DNA from: Paenibacillus protaetiae
GTDB taxonomy: Bacteria; Bacillota; Bacilli; Paenibacillales; Paenibacillaceae
Assembly: GCF_004135365.1 (NCBI RefSeq)
Contig: NZ_CP035492.1
Coordinates: 3,406,001-3,470,000 of the forward strand
DNA length: 64,000 bases
Direction: 5' to 3'
Under the pieces are notes generated by a model that saw only the letters and a list, made by a program, of their open reading frames with translations, made no database searches and was not told where the DNA came from. The position numbers and the translations under genes are program-made. Below are positions 42,210 to 50,556 of the stretch, piece by piece (the first letter of the stretch is position 1; each line of letters opens with the position of its first letter).

Positions 42210-42237
42210 TTTACATTTCTAGAAAAATAGATATACT
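42210..42237 (+). promoter_or_regulatory. Promoter of the ArsR-type regulator
   Basis: TTTACA and TATACT are separated by 16 bases. The expected start of transcription falls on or next to the ATG at 42244, which suggests a leaderless mRNA. Confidence 0.65.
42216..42225. promoter_or_regulatory. Operator half of the ArsR-type regulator, upstream copy
   Basis: The palindrome TTTCTAGAAA sits in the spacer between -35 and -10. The same core is at 42601-42610. Confidence 0.6.
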
Positions 42238-42243
42238 AATGCC

Positions 42244-42555
42244 ATGGACACTTTAATGATGATTAAAGCACTGGGAAATGAGGCAAGATACAACATATTG
42301 GTTTGGCTGAAGGACCCTGCCCGCCATTTCGAGCCGCAGGCCCATATGCCGTCCGGCTGTGATTTTGCAGGCGGAGTATGTGTCAGCTCGATATCCGGCA
42401 AAGCTGGCCTGGCCCAATCGGTTGTATCCGGTTATTTGAACCAGTTGCTCAAAGCCGGATTGCTGGAATCCCGGCGCGTTGGCCAGTGGACCTATTACCG
42501 GCGCAACGAAGAAGGGATCCGCCGATTGGTGGAGCAATTGCAAAAAGAGCTGTAG
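42244..42555 (+). CDS. ArsR-type winged-helix regulator
   Basis: A 103-residue regulator with an ArsR-like fold (MIKALGNEARYNILVWLKDP; then GLAQSVVSGYLNQLLKAGLL as recognition helix). An insert SGCDFAGGVCVSSI brings two cysteines near the DNA-binding domain, which could sense electrophiles or metal. No ribosome binding site precedes the ATG, and the promoter is so close that the mRNA is probably leaderless. It is followed by an Old Yellow Enzyme gene whose upstream DNA carries the same palindrome. Confidence 0.88.
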   Translation: MDTLMMIKALGNEARYNILVWLKDPARHFEPQAHMPSGCDFAGGVCVSSISGKAGLAQSVVSGYLNQLLKAGLLESRRVGQWTYYRRNEEGIRRLVEQLQKEL

Positions 42556-42596
42556 GCTGGCTTGCAGTCTAGGCTCTATTTTGCAGCTTATTCATC

Positions 42597-42614
42597 TATA
42601 TTTCTAGAAATATA
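42597..42614. promoter_or_regulatory. Operator of the ArsR-type regulator before the flavin oxidoreductase
   Basis: TATATTTCTAGAAATATA is an 18-bp perfect palindrome and contains the core found in the regulator's own promoter. It lies seven bases before the GGAGG of the next gene. Confidence 0.65.
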
Positions 42615-42634
42615 TATTTTGGAGGTAATGGAGA

Positions 42635-43759
42635 ATGACGAAGTCCCATACTGCCGAGCAAGTGGCGCAGAAGCTTTTCCAGCCCGTTGATCTTGGCAAG
42701 CTGCAGCTTGCCACCCGAATTGTAATGGCGCCCATGACCCGGGCGTTTTCGCCGAACGGAGTGCCGGGCAGCGATGTTGCCGCTTATTACCGCCGCAGAG
42801 CGGAGAACGGCGTAGGCCTTATTGTGACTGAAGGCACGCTGATTAACCATCCGGCTGCAACCGATAACGTCAACGTACCGAACTTTCACGGCGAAGCGGC
42901 ATTAAACGGCTGGAAAAAGGTCGTGGAGGAAGTCCATGCGGCAGGCGGCAAAATTATACCGCAAATTTGGCATGTCGGCATGACCCGCAAGCCGGGAACC
43001 GGCCCGCATCCGGAAGCGCCGTCCATCGGACCGTCCGGGTTGAACCTGGAAGGGGTAAAAGAAGCGGAGCCGATGTCGATAGAAGAAATCGAGCAAGTTG
43101 TTAAAGCGTACGCGCAAGCGGCGGCGGATGCGAAACGGCTTGGTTTTGACGGCGTGGAAATCCACGGGGCGCACGGTTATTTGATCGACCAGTTTCTATG
43201 GGAGCGCACAAACAAACGCACAGACCGTTACGGCGGCAGCTTACTCGCGCGCGCGCAGTTTGCGATTGAAGTCGTGGAGGCTGTCCGCGAGGCTGTTGGC
43301 CCGGACTTCCCGATTGTACTTCGGCTGTCGCAATGGAAATCGGCGCAATACGATGCGAAGCTGGCACGTACGCCGGAGGAGCTGGAGCAATTGCTGGCGC
43401 CGCTGGTTCAAGCGGGCGTCGATATATTCCACTGCTCTACCCGCCGGTTCTGGGAGCCGGAATTTGAAGGTTCGGACCTTAACTTTGCAGGCTGGACGAA
43501 AAAACTGACCGGCAAACCGGTTATTACGGTCGGTTCGATTGGCTTGAACACCGACTTTATGAGCTTGTTCAAAGAAGGTAAAGGAGCGGAAACAACCGAT
43601 ATCGACGGCCTGCTGGAACGTCTGGACCGCGGCGAATTCGATCTGGTTGCTGTAGGGCGGGCGCTGCTGGCGGACCCGGCATGGGCGGCAAAAATCCGCG
43701 ATAACCGGCTGGATGAGCTGATTCCGTTTAAACCGGAAGCGCTGCAAACGCTCGTGTAA
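42635..43759 (+). CDS. NADH:flavin oxidoreductase, Old Yellow Enzyme family
   Basis: A 374-residue FMN-binding TIM-barrel ene-reductase (NemA/OYE-like). It reduces activated double bonds, nitro compounds or quinones with NAD(P)H. Typical blocks are LATRIVMAPMTRAF, the HGAHGYLIDQFLW active-site region, RTDRYGGSL, and GRALLADPAWAAKI near the FMN phosphate. GGAGG lies nine bases before the ATG. With the cysteine-containing ArsR-type regulator upstream and shared palindromes, it looks like an electrophile or quinone detoxification pair. Confidence 0.95.
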   Translation: MTKSHTAEQVAQKLFQPVDLGKLQLATRIVMAPMTRAFSPNGVPGSDVAAYYRRRAENGVGLIVTEGTLINHPAATDNVNVPNFHGEAALNGWKKVVEEVHAAGGKIIPQIWHVGMTRKPGTGPHPEAPSIGPSGLNLEGVKEAEPMSIEEIEQVVKAYAQAAADAKRLGFDGVEIHGAHGYLIDQFLWERTNKRTDRYGGSLLARAQFAIEVVEAVREAVGPDFPIVLRLSQWKSAQYDAKLARTPEELEQLLAPLVQAGVDIFHCSTRRFWEPEFEGSDLNFAGWTKKLTGKPVITVGSIGLNTDFMSLFKEGKGAETTDIDGLLERLDRGEFDLVAVGRALLADPAWAAKIRDNRLDELIPFKPEALQTLV

Positions 43760-43801
43760 CACCGGCAGCGACCGGCTGTTTAACGTTTGCAATAAAAGAT
43801 A

Positions 43802-43857
43802 AAACCCTTGGCAAGGTGAAGGCGCAGCTAGCGCATTCATCCGGCCAAGGGTTTTTG
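43802..43857. terminator. Bidirectional terminator
   Basis: The perfect 12-bp arms AAAACCCTTGGC and GCCAAGGGTTTT lie between the oxidoreductase and the convergent ABC gene. Confidence 0.88.
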
Positions 43858-43880
43858 GTTTATCGCGGCGGGCTTAGGCT

Positions 43881-45755
43881 TTATGGGGCCTGCTGACGCC
43901 TCCGGTCGGACGCCAAGGCGGCGACCGGCTTGCCGGCTGCTGCGTTATCTTTGTTATCCTGCGGGAACTGGAGCTCGTAAAGCTGCGTATATTTGCCGCC
44001 GAGATTGAGCAGCGACTCATGGCTGCCCGACTCGATGACCTGCCCTTTGTCGAGCACGTGAATGGAATCGGCTTGGCGCACCGTCGACAGCCGGTGGGCA
44101 ATGACAAGCGATGTCCGGCCATGCAGCAGCTGCTGCAAAGCATCCTGGATGGCGCGCTCGGATTCAGTATCCAGGGAAGAGGTTGCTTCATCCAAAATAA
44201 TGATGCGCGGGTCGCGCAGCAGCGCTCTGGCGATGGACAACCGCTGTTTTTGCCCGCCGGACAGCTTGACGCCGCGTTCGCCGATCTGTGCGTTGTAGCC
44301 GTCCGGGAACGATTGTATAAAATCATGCGCATTCGCAGCTTTGGCGGCCGCGATGATTTGCTCATCCGTCGCGTCCCGTTTGCCATACGCGATATTGTCA
44401 CGGATAGTTCCGTTTAACAGCAAAATATCTTGCGATACAATACCCATCTGGCTGCGCAGCGAATCGGCGGCCACATCGGCGAGCGGAATACCGTCAACCG
44501 TCACCGTCCCCTGCTGCGGATCATAGAAGCGGGTCATCAGGTGGGTGATGGTCGATTTGCCTGCGCCGGAGGAACCGACTAGCGCGGTCATCTTCCCGGC
44601 GGGAATGTCGAGATTGAGCTGCCTTAACACGGGAGTGCCGGTATGGTAAGCAAAATCGACATTGCGGAACCGGATATGCCCTTCAATGGGACCAAGCACT
44701 ACCGCATCCGGTTTATCTTTCACTGCCGGACGCGCGTCCAAAATTTCGACGATCCGTTCATACGCCGCCGCTGACTGCTGCACCGTATTGATGGTGCGGC
44801 TGAAGCTGCGGACCGGGTTTTGCAGCAGCCGCAAATAGGACATAAACATCACGATCGTACCGACGGTCAAAGCGCCGTCCATTGTCCGCATTGCGCCAAA
44901 CAGCAGCACGGCCGCCAGCCCTGCATAGCTGAGCAGGTCGATGAGCGGCTCGTAAACCGCGCGCAGCTTGACGGTGCCGATGTTCGCGTTCATATTGTCC
45001 CGGCTTTTCACCGCAAACCGTTCGCCTTCATAATCCTCGCTCGAAAACCATTTGATCAGCCGGATGCTCGATAACGTATCCTGCAGATGGTTACTTACTT
45101 CGCCGACTGTTTCCTGAACCCGCTTGAACGACAAGCGAAGCCTTTTGCTGAAATACCGCGTCACTATAAACATAATCGGAAAAGTAGCCAGAATAATAAC
45201 GGTAAGCTCCCAATCGATCCAAAGCATATAAGCGGCAACAAGAATGAAAGTGAAAGAGTCCGTAACGATGGATAACATGCCGGAAGAAATAAGCTGCTGC
45301 AGCATGCCGACGTCGCTCGTAACACGCGACATTAAATCGCCGGTCCGGTTGCGGTCAAAAAAATCAATGTCCAGTGTTTGAATATGCCGGTACAGCTCGC
45401 CTCTCAAATCATAGATGGACCGCTGGCCGACAGATGCCATCAGCCTGCTGCTGCAATAATTGAATAAACCAAGCAGCAGCGCTGCAGCCAGCATGCCGGC
45501 TCCGACCTGAAGCAGCTTGCTGTATTGTTTGCCCGGAATAACATGGTCGATCGTATATTGCGTCAGCTGCGGAATAACGAATTCGAGCGCCGATACGGTT
45601 ACGATGCAAAACACCGCGCCGACCAGCAGGCCGATATGCGAGCGCACATGGAGAAAAACCCGTTTGTACATAGCGGTGATGCTGCCTTTGCGCGGCTTCT
45701 GGATCGGCATTCGCCGCATCCCGCCGCCGCGCCCCTGAAACCCAAACTCACTCAT
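43881..45755 (-). CDS. ABC transporter, ATP-binding/permease fusion
   Basis: A 624-residue half-transporter of the MsbA/BmrA type, probably a homodimeric lipid or drug exporter. Six membrane segments are followed by an ATPase with Walker A GSSGAGKS, signature LSGGQ, and intact Walker B IIILDEATSSLD. The start at 45755 overlaps the stop of the PadR gene by eight bases and follows AGGAAGG. The coupling to a PadR regulator suggests drug-induced expression. Confidence 0.94.
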   Translation of the reverse strand: MSEFGFQGRGGGMRRMPIQKPRKGSITAMYKRVFLHVRSHIGLLVGAVFCIVTVSALEFVIPQLTQYTIDHVIPGKQYSKLLQVGAGMLAAALLLGLFNYCSSRLMASVGQRSIYDLRGELYRHIQTLDIDFFDRNRTGDLMSRVTSDVGMLQQLISSGMLSIVTDSFTFILVAAYMLWIDWELTVIILATFPIMFIVTRYFSKRLRLSFKRVQETVGEVSNHLQDTLSSIRLIKWFSSEDYEGERFAVKSRDNMNANIGTVKLRAVYEPLIDLLSYAGLAAVLLFGAMRTMDGALTVGTIVMFMSYLRLLQNPVRSFSRTINTVQQSAAAYERIVEILDARPAVKDKPDAVVLGPIEGHIRFRNVDFAYHTGTPVLRQLNLDIPAGKMTALVGSSGAGKSTITHLMTRFYDPQQGTVTVDGIPLADVAADSLRSQMGIVSQDILLLNGTIRDNIAYGKRDATDEQIIAAAKAANAHDFIQSFPDGYNAQIGERGVKLSGGQKQRLSIARALLRDPRIIILDEATSSLDTESERAIQDALQQLLHGRTSLVIAHRLSTVRQADSIHVLDKGQVIESGSHESLLNLGGKYTQLYELQFPQDNKDNAAAGKPVAALASDRRRQQAP

Positions 45756-46395
45756 GGGCTTCGCCGCCTTCCTGTTTACCGGCCGCCGCCTCGGCATCCG
45801 CCGCGCCTGCTGCAACGGGCGCGGCGGCCAAAGGCTCCAGCTCGCTGCTCATTTGCGCCATCAGCCGCTGAAACCGCTGCATCCGTTCCGGATCATCCGC
45901 CGCCTGCCGCTCGGCTGCAGCCAGCAGCATGACGACCCGGCCGCTTTCTTCGCTGATGCCCAGCTTATGCATCAACTTCTCGCGCAAATAATGTTCGCGC
46001 CGGCCCGGTTCATCAGCTGAATCATGCGAATGGCGCCATGCTTTTTTTTCGCAGCACGGCCGCTTCTCCAGCTCCGTCCGTCCTGCTCCGGTCAAAGTGT
46101 ATATTTTTTTGCCGTTATCAAGCTGAACGGCTATGAGCTGCTGCTCCTCGAGTGCTTGCAGCGTCGGATAAATCGAGCCTGCGCTTGGCACGTACAGGCC
46201 GCCTGAAGCCTGCTCCAGCGCTTTGATCATTTGATAGCCGTGCATCGGCTCCGTTGCCAACAATTCCAGCAAGGCGCGTTTCACTCCGCCCCGGCCAAAA
46301 TACCGTTTGCTCCGGCGCTGCTCTCCGTCTCCGCATTCGGCGGACGTTTCTGGCGGGGCAGGCTGAAGGCCGTTTGATGATAGCTGCTCCTGCAT
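45748..46395 (-). CDS. PadR family transcriptional regulator
   Basis: A 215-residue regulator. The PadR winged helix is at about 38-120 (VKRALLELLATEPMHGYQMI, then YVPSAGSIYPTLQALEEQQL), followed by a helical C-terminal domain. AAAGGAGA lies before the ATG at 46395. It is the first gene of a two-gene operon with an ABC exporter, and its promoter spacer holds the palindrome ACGATATATCGT. It is likely an autorepressor that responds to the exported compound. Confidence 0.93.
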   Translation of the reverse strand: MQEQLSSNGLQPAPPETSAECGDGEQRRSKRYFGRGGVKRALLELLATEPMHGYQMIKALEQASGGLYVPSAGSIYPTLQALEEQQLIAVQLDNGKKIYTLTGAGRTELEKRPCCEKKAWRHSHDSADEPGRREHYLREKLMHKLGISEESGRVVMLLAAAERQAADDPERMQRFQRLMAQMSSELEPLAAAPVAAGAADAEAAAGKQEGGEAHE

Positions 46396-46466
46396 AAGGG
46401 GTTCTCCTTTTTCGGTGGGATGTAGGATGGATATGGAACGAAATGGCTATTTTTGTTATAGTTTGA

Positions 46467-46495
46467 AAATAAACGATATATCGTATTCTTGTCAA
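46467..46495 (-). promoter_or_regulatory. Promoter of the padR-ABC operon
   Basis: On the minus strand a consensus TTGACA is followed after 17 bases by TTATTT. The -10 is weak. The palindrome at 46473 fills the spacer. Confidence 0.5.
46473..46484. promoter_or_regulatory. Candidate PadR operator
   Basis: ACGATATATCGT is a perfect 12-bp palindrome between the -35 and -10 of the operon. The 13 bases AAACGATATATCG recur at 54057. Confidence 0.55.
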
Positions 46496-46664
46496 CAGCC
46501 CGTGCTAAGAAAGCGGATTATCACTGACAATGATTATTATTATCTATATATGGAAAGGTTATCCGGCCGGCGGTTACTTTTTGGATGACGGCATGGACGC
46601 ATGCAGGCGCAGTTCTTTTTCATGTATAATAGATGCGAAGGAAGACGACAGAAGGAGAACGATC

Positions 46665-47717
46665 ATGACAACCATTATGACGATATTTACCGGCGGGACG
46701 ATTGGCAGCCGCAATACGGGCGGAGCCATTCAAGTGAACGATTCCGGTTCATATGCTTTGATCGATAAATATACGGCAAGCCCGTTGAAGCGCGATGTGC
46801 GTCTGGAGACGGCGCAGCCGCTTAACATTTTAAGCGAAAATCTGGTGCCCGGCGATTGGGACAAGCTGATCCAGGCGATCGGCAGCCTTGATTTCGCTCA
46901 ATACGCCGGCATTATCGTCACGCATGGTTCGGACACGCTGGCCTATACGGCAGCAATGCTCAGCTTCGTATTTGCACATACGCCAGTGCCGATTATATTG
47001 GTGGCAAGCGGCAATCCGCTGGATGATCCAAGAAGCAACGGCCTGAGCAATTTTGCAGGCGCGGTTGATTACATATTAGGCGGCCAGCCGCCGGGCGTTT
47101 TTGTCATTTACCGCAATGACCGCGGCGAATCCGTTGTTTACTTGGGAACGCGGATTTCGCAGGCGCTGCCGTTTACCGATCAGTTCGACTGCCCGTACGG
47201 CGTGCCGTACGGAGTTATGGAGGACGGCGTGTTCAAGCCGGATCGGCACCGGCTTAATCCGTCTCCGGAGGAGCTGCGCGCGCATGCGAAGCAGCCGATG
47301 CAGTCCGCAGACGGCTTGCAGTTGGGCTCCGATGTGCTGTACATCCGGCCGTTCCCGGGCATCGACTATTCGCATTATCATTTTTCAAGCCATGCGCCCA
47401 AAGCGGTGCTGCATGATTTATACCATTCGGGGACGGCCAGCGTGAGCGGGCAAGCCCGCCATTCCGTGCTGGCATTCGCCGAATATTGCCGCGAGCAGGG
47501 GGTCGATTTGTATTTATGCCCGCTGAAGGACGGAAGCGGCGCTTTGTACGCCTCGTCGCTGAAGCTGATTGAAGCGGGCGTTACGTTTATCGAGCGCATG
47601 TCGGTTGAGGCGGCGCTGATGAAGCTGATTTTTGCTTACTCCCGGTTTGACAGCCGTGCACAGGTTCGGGAATATGTGCTTGATGAAACCGTGTTTTTTG
47701 AGCATATTGGACCTTAA
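46665..47717 (+). CDS. Asparaginase family protein
   Basis: A 350-residue asparaginase/glutaminase-fold enzyme that releases ammonia from asparagine. The first catalytic Thr is in IFTGGTIGS and the second motif is VTHGSDTLAYTAAM. There is no signal peptide, so it is cytoplasmic. The ATG at 46665 follows AAGGAGA; the frame extends upstream over the promoter, where TGTATAAT at 46623-46630 is a likely extended -10. The exact substrate range is not readable from sequence. Confidence 0.92.
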   Translation: MTTIMTIFTGGTIGSRNTGGAIQVNDSGSYALIDKYTASPLKRDVRLETAQPLNILSENLVPGDWDKLIQAIGSLDFAQYAGIIVTHGSDTLAYTAAMLSFVFAHTPVPIILVASGNPLDDPRSNGLSNFAGAVDYILGGQPPGVFVIYRNDRGESVVYLGTRISQALPFTDQFDCPYGVPYGVMEDGVFKPDRHRLNPSPEELRAHAKQPMQSADGLQLGSDVLYIRPFPGIDYSHYHFSSHAPKAVLHDLYHSGTASVSGQARHSVLAFAEYCREQGVDLYLCPLKDGSGALYASSLKLIEAGVTFIERMSVEAALMKLIFAYSRFDSRAQVREYVLDETVFFEHIGP

Positions 47718-47801
47718 GCGGCTTTTATGCTTCATCGTGCGCCGCCAGTTGGCAGTAGGATGAAGCAGTTATGCATTCGATTATAAAAAGGAGAGATTTG
47801 T

Positions 47802-48269
47802 ATGCCAAATGTACAGATTGGCCAAGCCGTACCTGATTTTACGCTGCCGGCCTCAACAGGCGGGACGATTTCGCTGAGCGATTATGCCGGCAAAAAGCTC
47901 GTCATTTATTTTTACCCGCGCGATATGACGCCGGGCTGTACGACGGAATCATGCGAGTTCCGCGATTACAACGGCCAGTTTCAGTCGAACAACACGGAAG
48001 TGATCGGCATCAGCCCGGATGATTTGGCTTCGCATGATGAATTTATCCGGATGCATGAGCTGCCGTTCCCGCTGCTTGCCGATACGGAGCATCAGGTGGC
48101 GGAGCTGTTTGGCGTATGGAAGCAGCGTGAATTTAACGGCCAGCGTTTTATGGGCATTGAGCGCTCTACGTTCCTGATTGATGAGAACGGCAAGCTGGCG
48201 AAGGAATGGCGCAGCGTAACGGTCGACGGCCATGTGCAAGAGGTGCTGGAGGCGGCCAAGCAGGCTTAA
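47802..48269 (+). CDS. bcp: Thioredoxin-dependent thiol peroxidase, BCP type
   Basis: A 155-residue atypical peroxiredoxin that reduces hydrogen and organic peroxides using thioredoxin. The peroxidatic Cys46 and resolving Cys51 lie in YPRDMTPGCTTESCEFRD, five residues apart as in BCP. AAAGGAGA precedes the ATG. It is monocistronic and ends at a bidirectional terminator. Confidence 0.96.
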   Translation: MPNVQIGQAVPDFTLPASTGGTISLSDYAGKKLVIYFYPRDMTPGCTTESCEFRDYNGQFQSNNTEVIGISPDDLASHDEFIRMHELPFPLLADTEHQVAELFGVWKQREFNGQRFMGIERSTFLIDENGKLAKEWRSVTVDGHVQEVLEAAKQA

Positions 48270-48309
48270 GCGGAAACCTGCAGCCCTGCAGCCGGAATGG
48301 ATACAAGCC

Positions 48310-48384
48310 AAAAAGCTGCTGTAAAGCCGGGTCTGACCCCTGTTAGGATGACAGGTCAGTCCATGGGCTGCACAGCAGCTTTTT
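48310..48384. terminator. Bidirectional terminator with inner hairpin
   Basis: The perfect 13-bp arms AAAAAGCTGCTGT and ACAGCAGCTTTTT enclose a smaller hairpin (CTGACC...GGTCAG). It lies between the bcp and ycgQ-like ends. Confidence 0.78.
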
Positions 48385-48404
48385 GTTATTAACAAAGCCG
48401 GAAA

Positions 48405-49544
48405 TCAGCTTTCGCGGTAAACATACGGATCTTTAGGAGCGTCGATCTTGTTCCACGAATCGACCTTCAGCACCGGGATCGTTTGCTTAAACGGCTGGTA
48501 CAGCTCCCAGGTCAGCTTGCCGGAGACGTGAAGCCAGTCGTTGTCGTTCAGGTTTGTATTTTCGGGGAACTCAACCAGCATGCCGAATACGCCGGAATCG
48601 GCTACGCAATGGATGAAGCCGAAGCGGAATACGAAATAATGCGTGCCGTCCACTTGTTCTCCTTTGTAAGCAAAGCCGTCAAACGAAATCGTTTTGCCCA
48701 TAAAGTTGCCGGGATAGTTATAGATTGTTTCCATTCCTCTTAAATAGTTGGAATCGTTCAGATCAACCGTGTCCAGCGGCTCAAATTCTTTTAATTCCTT
48801 GCTTTTTAATTTGTCATAACCTTCCTTGCCGTAATAAACGCTCATGTCCGGCTTCAGAAACTGATGCTCGCCCGGGTTGTCGGCGGAGGCGTCAAATGAA
48901 GGGAATGAGAAGCCTTTTGCTTTGACAAAGCTGGAATCCAGCGTCTGGACAGGCAGCAGAATACCGGTCGCAATCGGGAAAAACAAAATAATATACGTCA
49001 GCGCCCGTTTCCATAGTTTCGAATCGCCGTGGCTGTGATCATGCCCGTGATGATGATCATGCCCATGATGGTGATCGTGGTCATGATGATGGGCGTGGTC
49101 ATGATGATTCGCATGGCCGCCATGAACATGGCTGTGACTGCTGTGGTCGTGGTCGTGGGCAGCATGATCATGAACCTGCCCGTTTCCGGCATAGGGATGC
49201 CCATGTCCGTCATGGCCATGCGCATGCCCTTCGTACACATGCTCAAGCGGGTGCTCTTCATGCGTGTGTCCGTGCGTATGCCTGCCGGCATCGGCTGCGC
49301 AGCCGCATGATGACGCCGCTGCTTCTTTTTCGAGCTGCCGGCCGCCTTCTTTTTCCTTGTTCATCTTTCGCGTCTCGTCCCCGTAAACTTTGAAAAATTG
49401 GACGATGCACAAAATCGACAGCATGACGATGGCGCTGATCGACAGGTAGGCATATTTGGTGTTGATATATTTGTTTAAGTCCCCGCTAATATGCATATAT
49501 GCAAACATAAATACAAAGCCCATCAGCACGTATAAACGGATCAT
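48405..49544 (-). CDS. ycgQ: YcgQ-like membrane protein (TIGR03943 family) with a His-rich loop
   Basis: A 379-residue partner of a YcgR-type permease. Two N-terminal membrane segments (1-20, 33-51) are followed by a soluble loop and a third segment at about 180-197, then an external C-terminal domain (VYYGKEGYDKLKS onward). Residues 89-173 hold 37 histidines alternating with Asp, Gly and Ala, preceded by CGC at 80-82. This could bind Zn, Ni, Co or Cu. The start at 49544 forms an ATGA overlap with ycgR and has GGGAGG upstream. The transported substrate of YcgQR is unknown; metal is an inference. Confidence 0.88.
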   Translation of the reverse strand: MIRLYVLMGFVFMFAYMHISGDLNKYINTKYAYLSISAIVMLSILCIVQFFKVYGDETRKMNKEKEGGRQLEKEAAASSCGCAADAGRHTHGHTHEEHPLEHVYEGHAHGHDGHGHPYAGNGQVHDHAAHDHDHSSHSHVHGGHANHHDHAHHHDHDHHHGHDHHHGHDHSHGDSKLWKRALTYIILFFPIATGILLPVQTLDSSFVKAKGFSFPSFDASADNPGEHQFLKPDMSVYYGKEGYDKLKSKELKEFEPLDTVDLNDSNYLRGMETIYNYPGNFMGKTISFDGFAYKGEQVDGTHYFVFRFGFIHCVADSGVFGMLVEFPENTNLNDNDWLHVSGKLTWELYQPFKQTIPVLKVDSWNKIDAPKDPYVYRES

Positions 49545-50440
49545 CCAAACAACCTCCCTACAATTAATGAGCCAATCAGCGTAAATACGGTTACGAGGCC
49601 AATGAGCCAAGCGACGAATTTGCCGCGGAAAGCGGCCGTCAGCATAAGCGTGTTTTTAATATCAATCATCGGGCCATACACGAGAAACGCCGACAACGCG
49701 CCGGTCGAGAAGGTTGTCCGAAACGAAGAAGCGATAAATGCATCCGCTTCCGAGCATAACGACATCGTGAAGGCGAGTCCGATCATGACCAGCGAAGAAG
49801 TGACCGGGTTGCTGCCCATATGGAGCAGCGTCGTGGTTGGAATAAACGTTTGCATCGCAGCAGCGATAAAAGCGCCAAGCACCAAATATTTGCCCACGGA
49901 AAAAAACTCGTCCACCGCATGGCTGAGCACATCTTTAATTTGCATGCCCCATGGCCGGCGCACCGGCGCAACGGAAGCCTCGATGGCGGCTGCCGACTCC
50001 TCCGGGAACCGGAGCGGAGTTTTCTTGAACATATACCCTAATATAATGGCGGTGCAAAAGGCGACGCCCAAAGCTGTAAAGCCGCGAATGCCAACCATCC
50101 GCCAGTCGTTGCCAAATGCGATATAAGTGGCAAACAGCACGATCGGGTTAATGACCGGTCCGGTCAGCATAAAAGCGACAGCCGCATGAAGCGGCATGCC
50201 TTTGCCCATCAGCCGGCGGGTAATCGGTACAATTCCGCATTCGCAGGAAGGGAAAAACAAGCCGATGCCGCAGCCGACCAGCGTAGCGAGAACCCGGTTT
50301 TTAGGCATGATGCGGGCGATAAAGCGTTCGGTCACAAAAATTTGAATAAAGCCGGATAATAACACGCCCAGCAAAATAAAAGGTATAGCCTCCATCACCA
50401 TACTTAAAAAGATGGTGTTCAGCTGCAGAAACGTCTTCAT
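49541..50440 (-). CDS. ycgR: Permease of the YcgR/DUF318 family
   Basis: A 299-residue permease with about eight membrane segments. Family features are IPFILLGVLLSGFIQIFV, the conserved CGIGLFFPSCECGIVPITRR with paired cysteines, and ACTFM-like SLCSEADAFIASSF near the end. The ATG at 50440 follows GGGAGGG. It is translationally coupled to the His-rich YcgQ-like protein. The cysteine pair in the membrane and the partner's His loop make a metal transport role plausible. Confidence 0.92.
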   Translation of the reverse strand: MKTFLQLNTIFLSMVMEAIPFILLGVLLSGFIQIFVTERFIARIMPKNRVLATLVGCGIGLFFPSCECGIVPITRRLMGKGMPLHAAVAFMLTGPVINPIVLFATYIAFGNDWRMVGIRGFTALGVAFCTAIILGYMFKKTPLRFPEESAAAIEASVAPVRRPWGMQIKDVLSHAVDEFFSVGKYLVLGAFIAAAMQTFIPTTTLLHMGSNPVTSSLVMIGLAFTMSLCSEADAFIASSFRTTFSTGALSAFLVYGPMIDIKNTLMLTAAFRGKFVAWLIGLVTVFTLIGSLIVGRLFG

Positions 50441-50473
50441 AGGTCCCTCCCGTAAAATAGGCATAACTGCCAT

Positions 50474-50517
50474 AAGAAAAAGCTGCCCCCGCAGGCCATT
50501 CGGCCCGCAGGAGCAGC
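50474..50517 (-). terminator. Terminator of the LTA synthase gene
   Basis: On the minus strand GCTGCTCCTGCGGGCC/GGCCTGCGGGGGCAGC forms a 16-position stem with a GAAT loop, followed by TTTTTCTT. Confidence 0.88.
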
Positions 50518-50556
50518 CTCCTTGTCAACGATCAGCATAAGTTCAATAGGGAGAAC

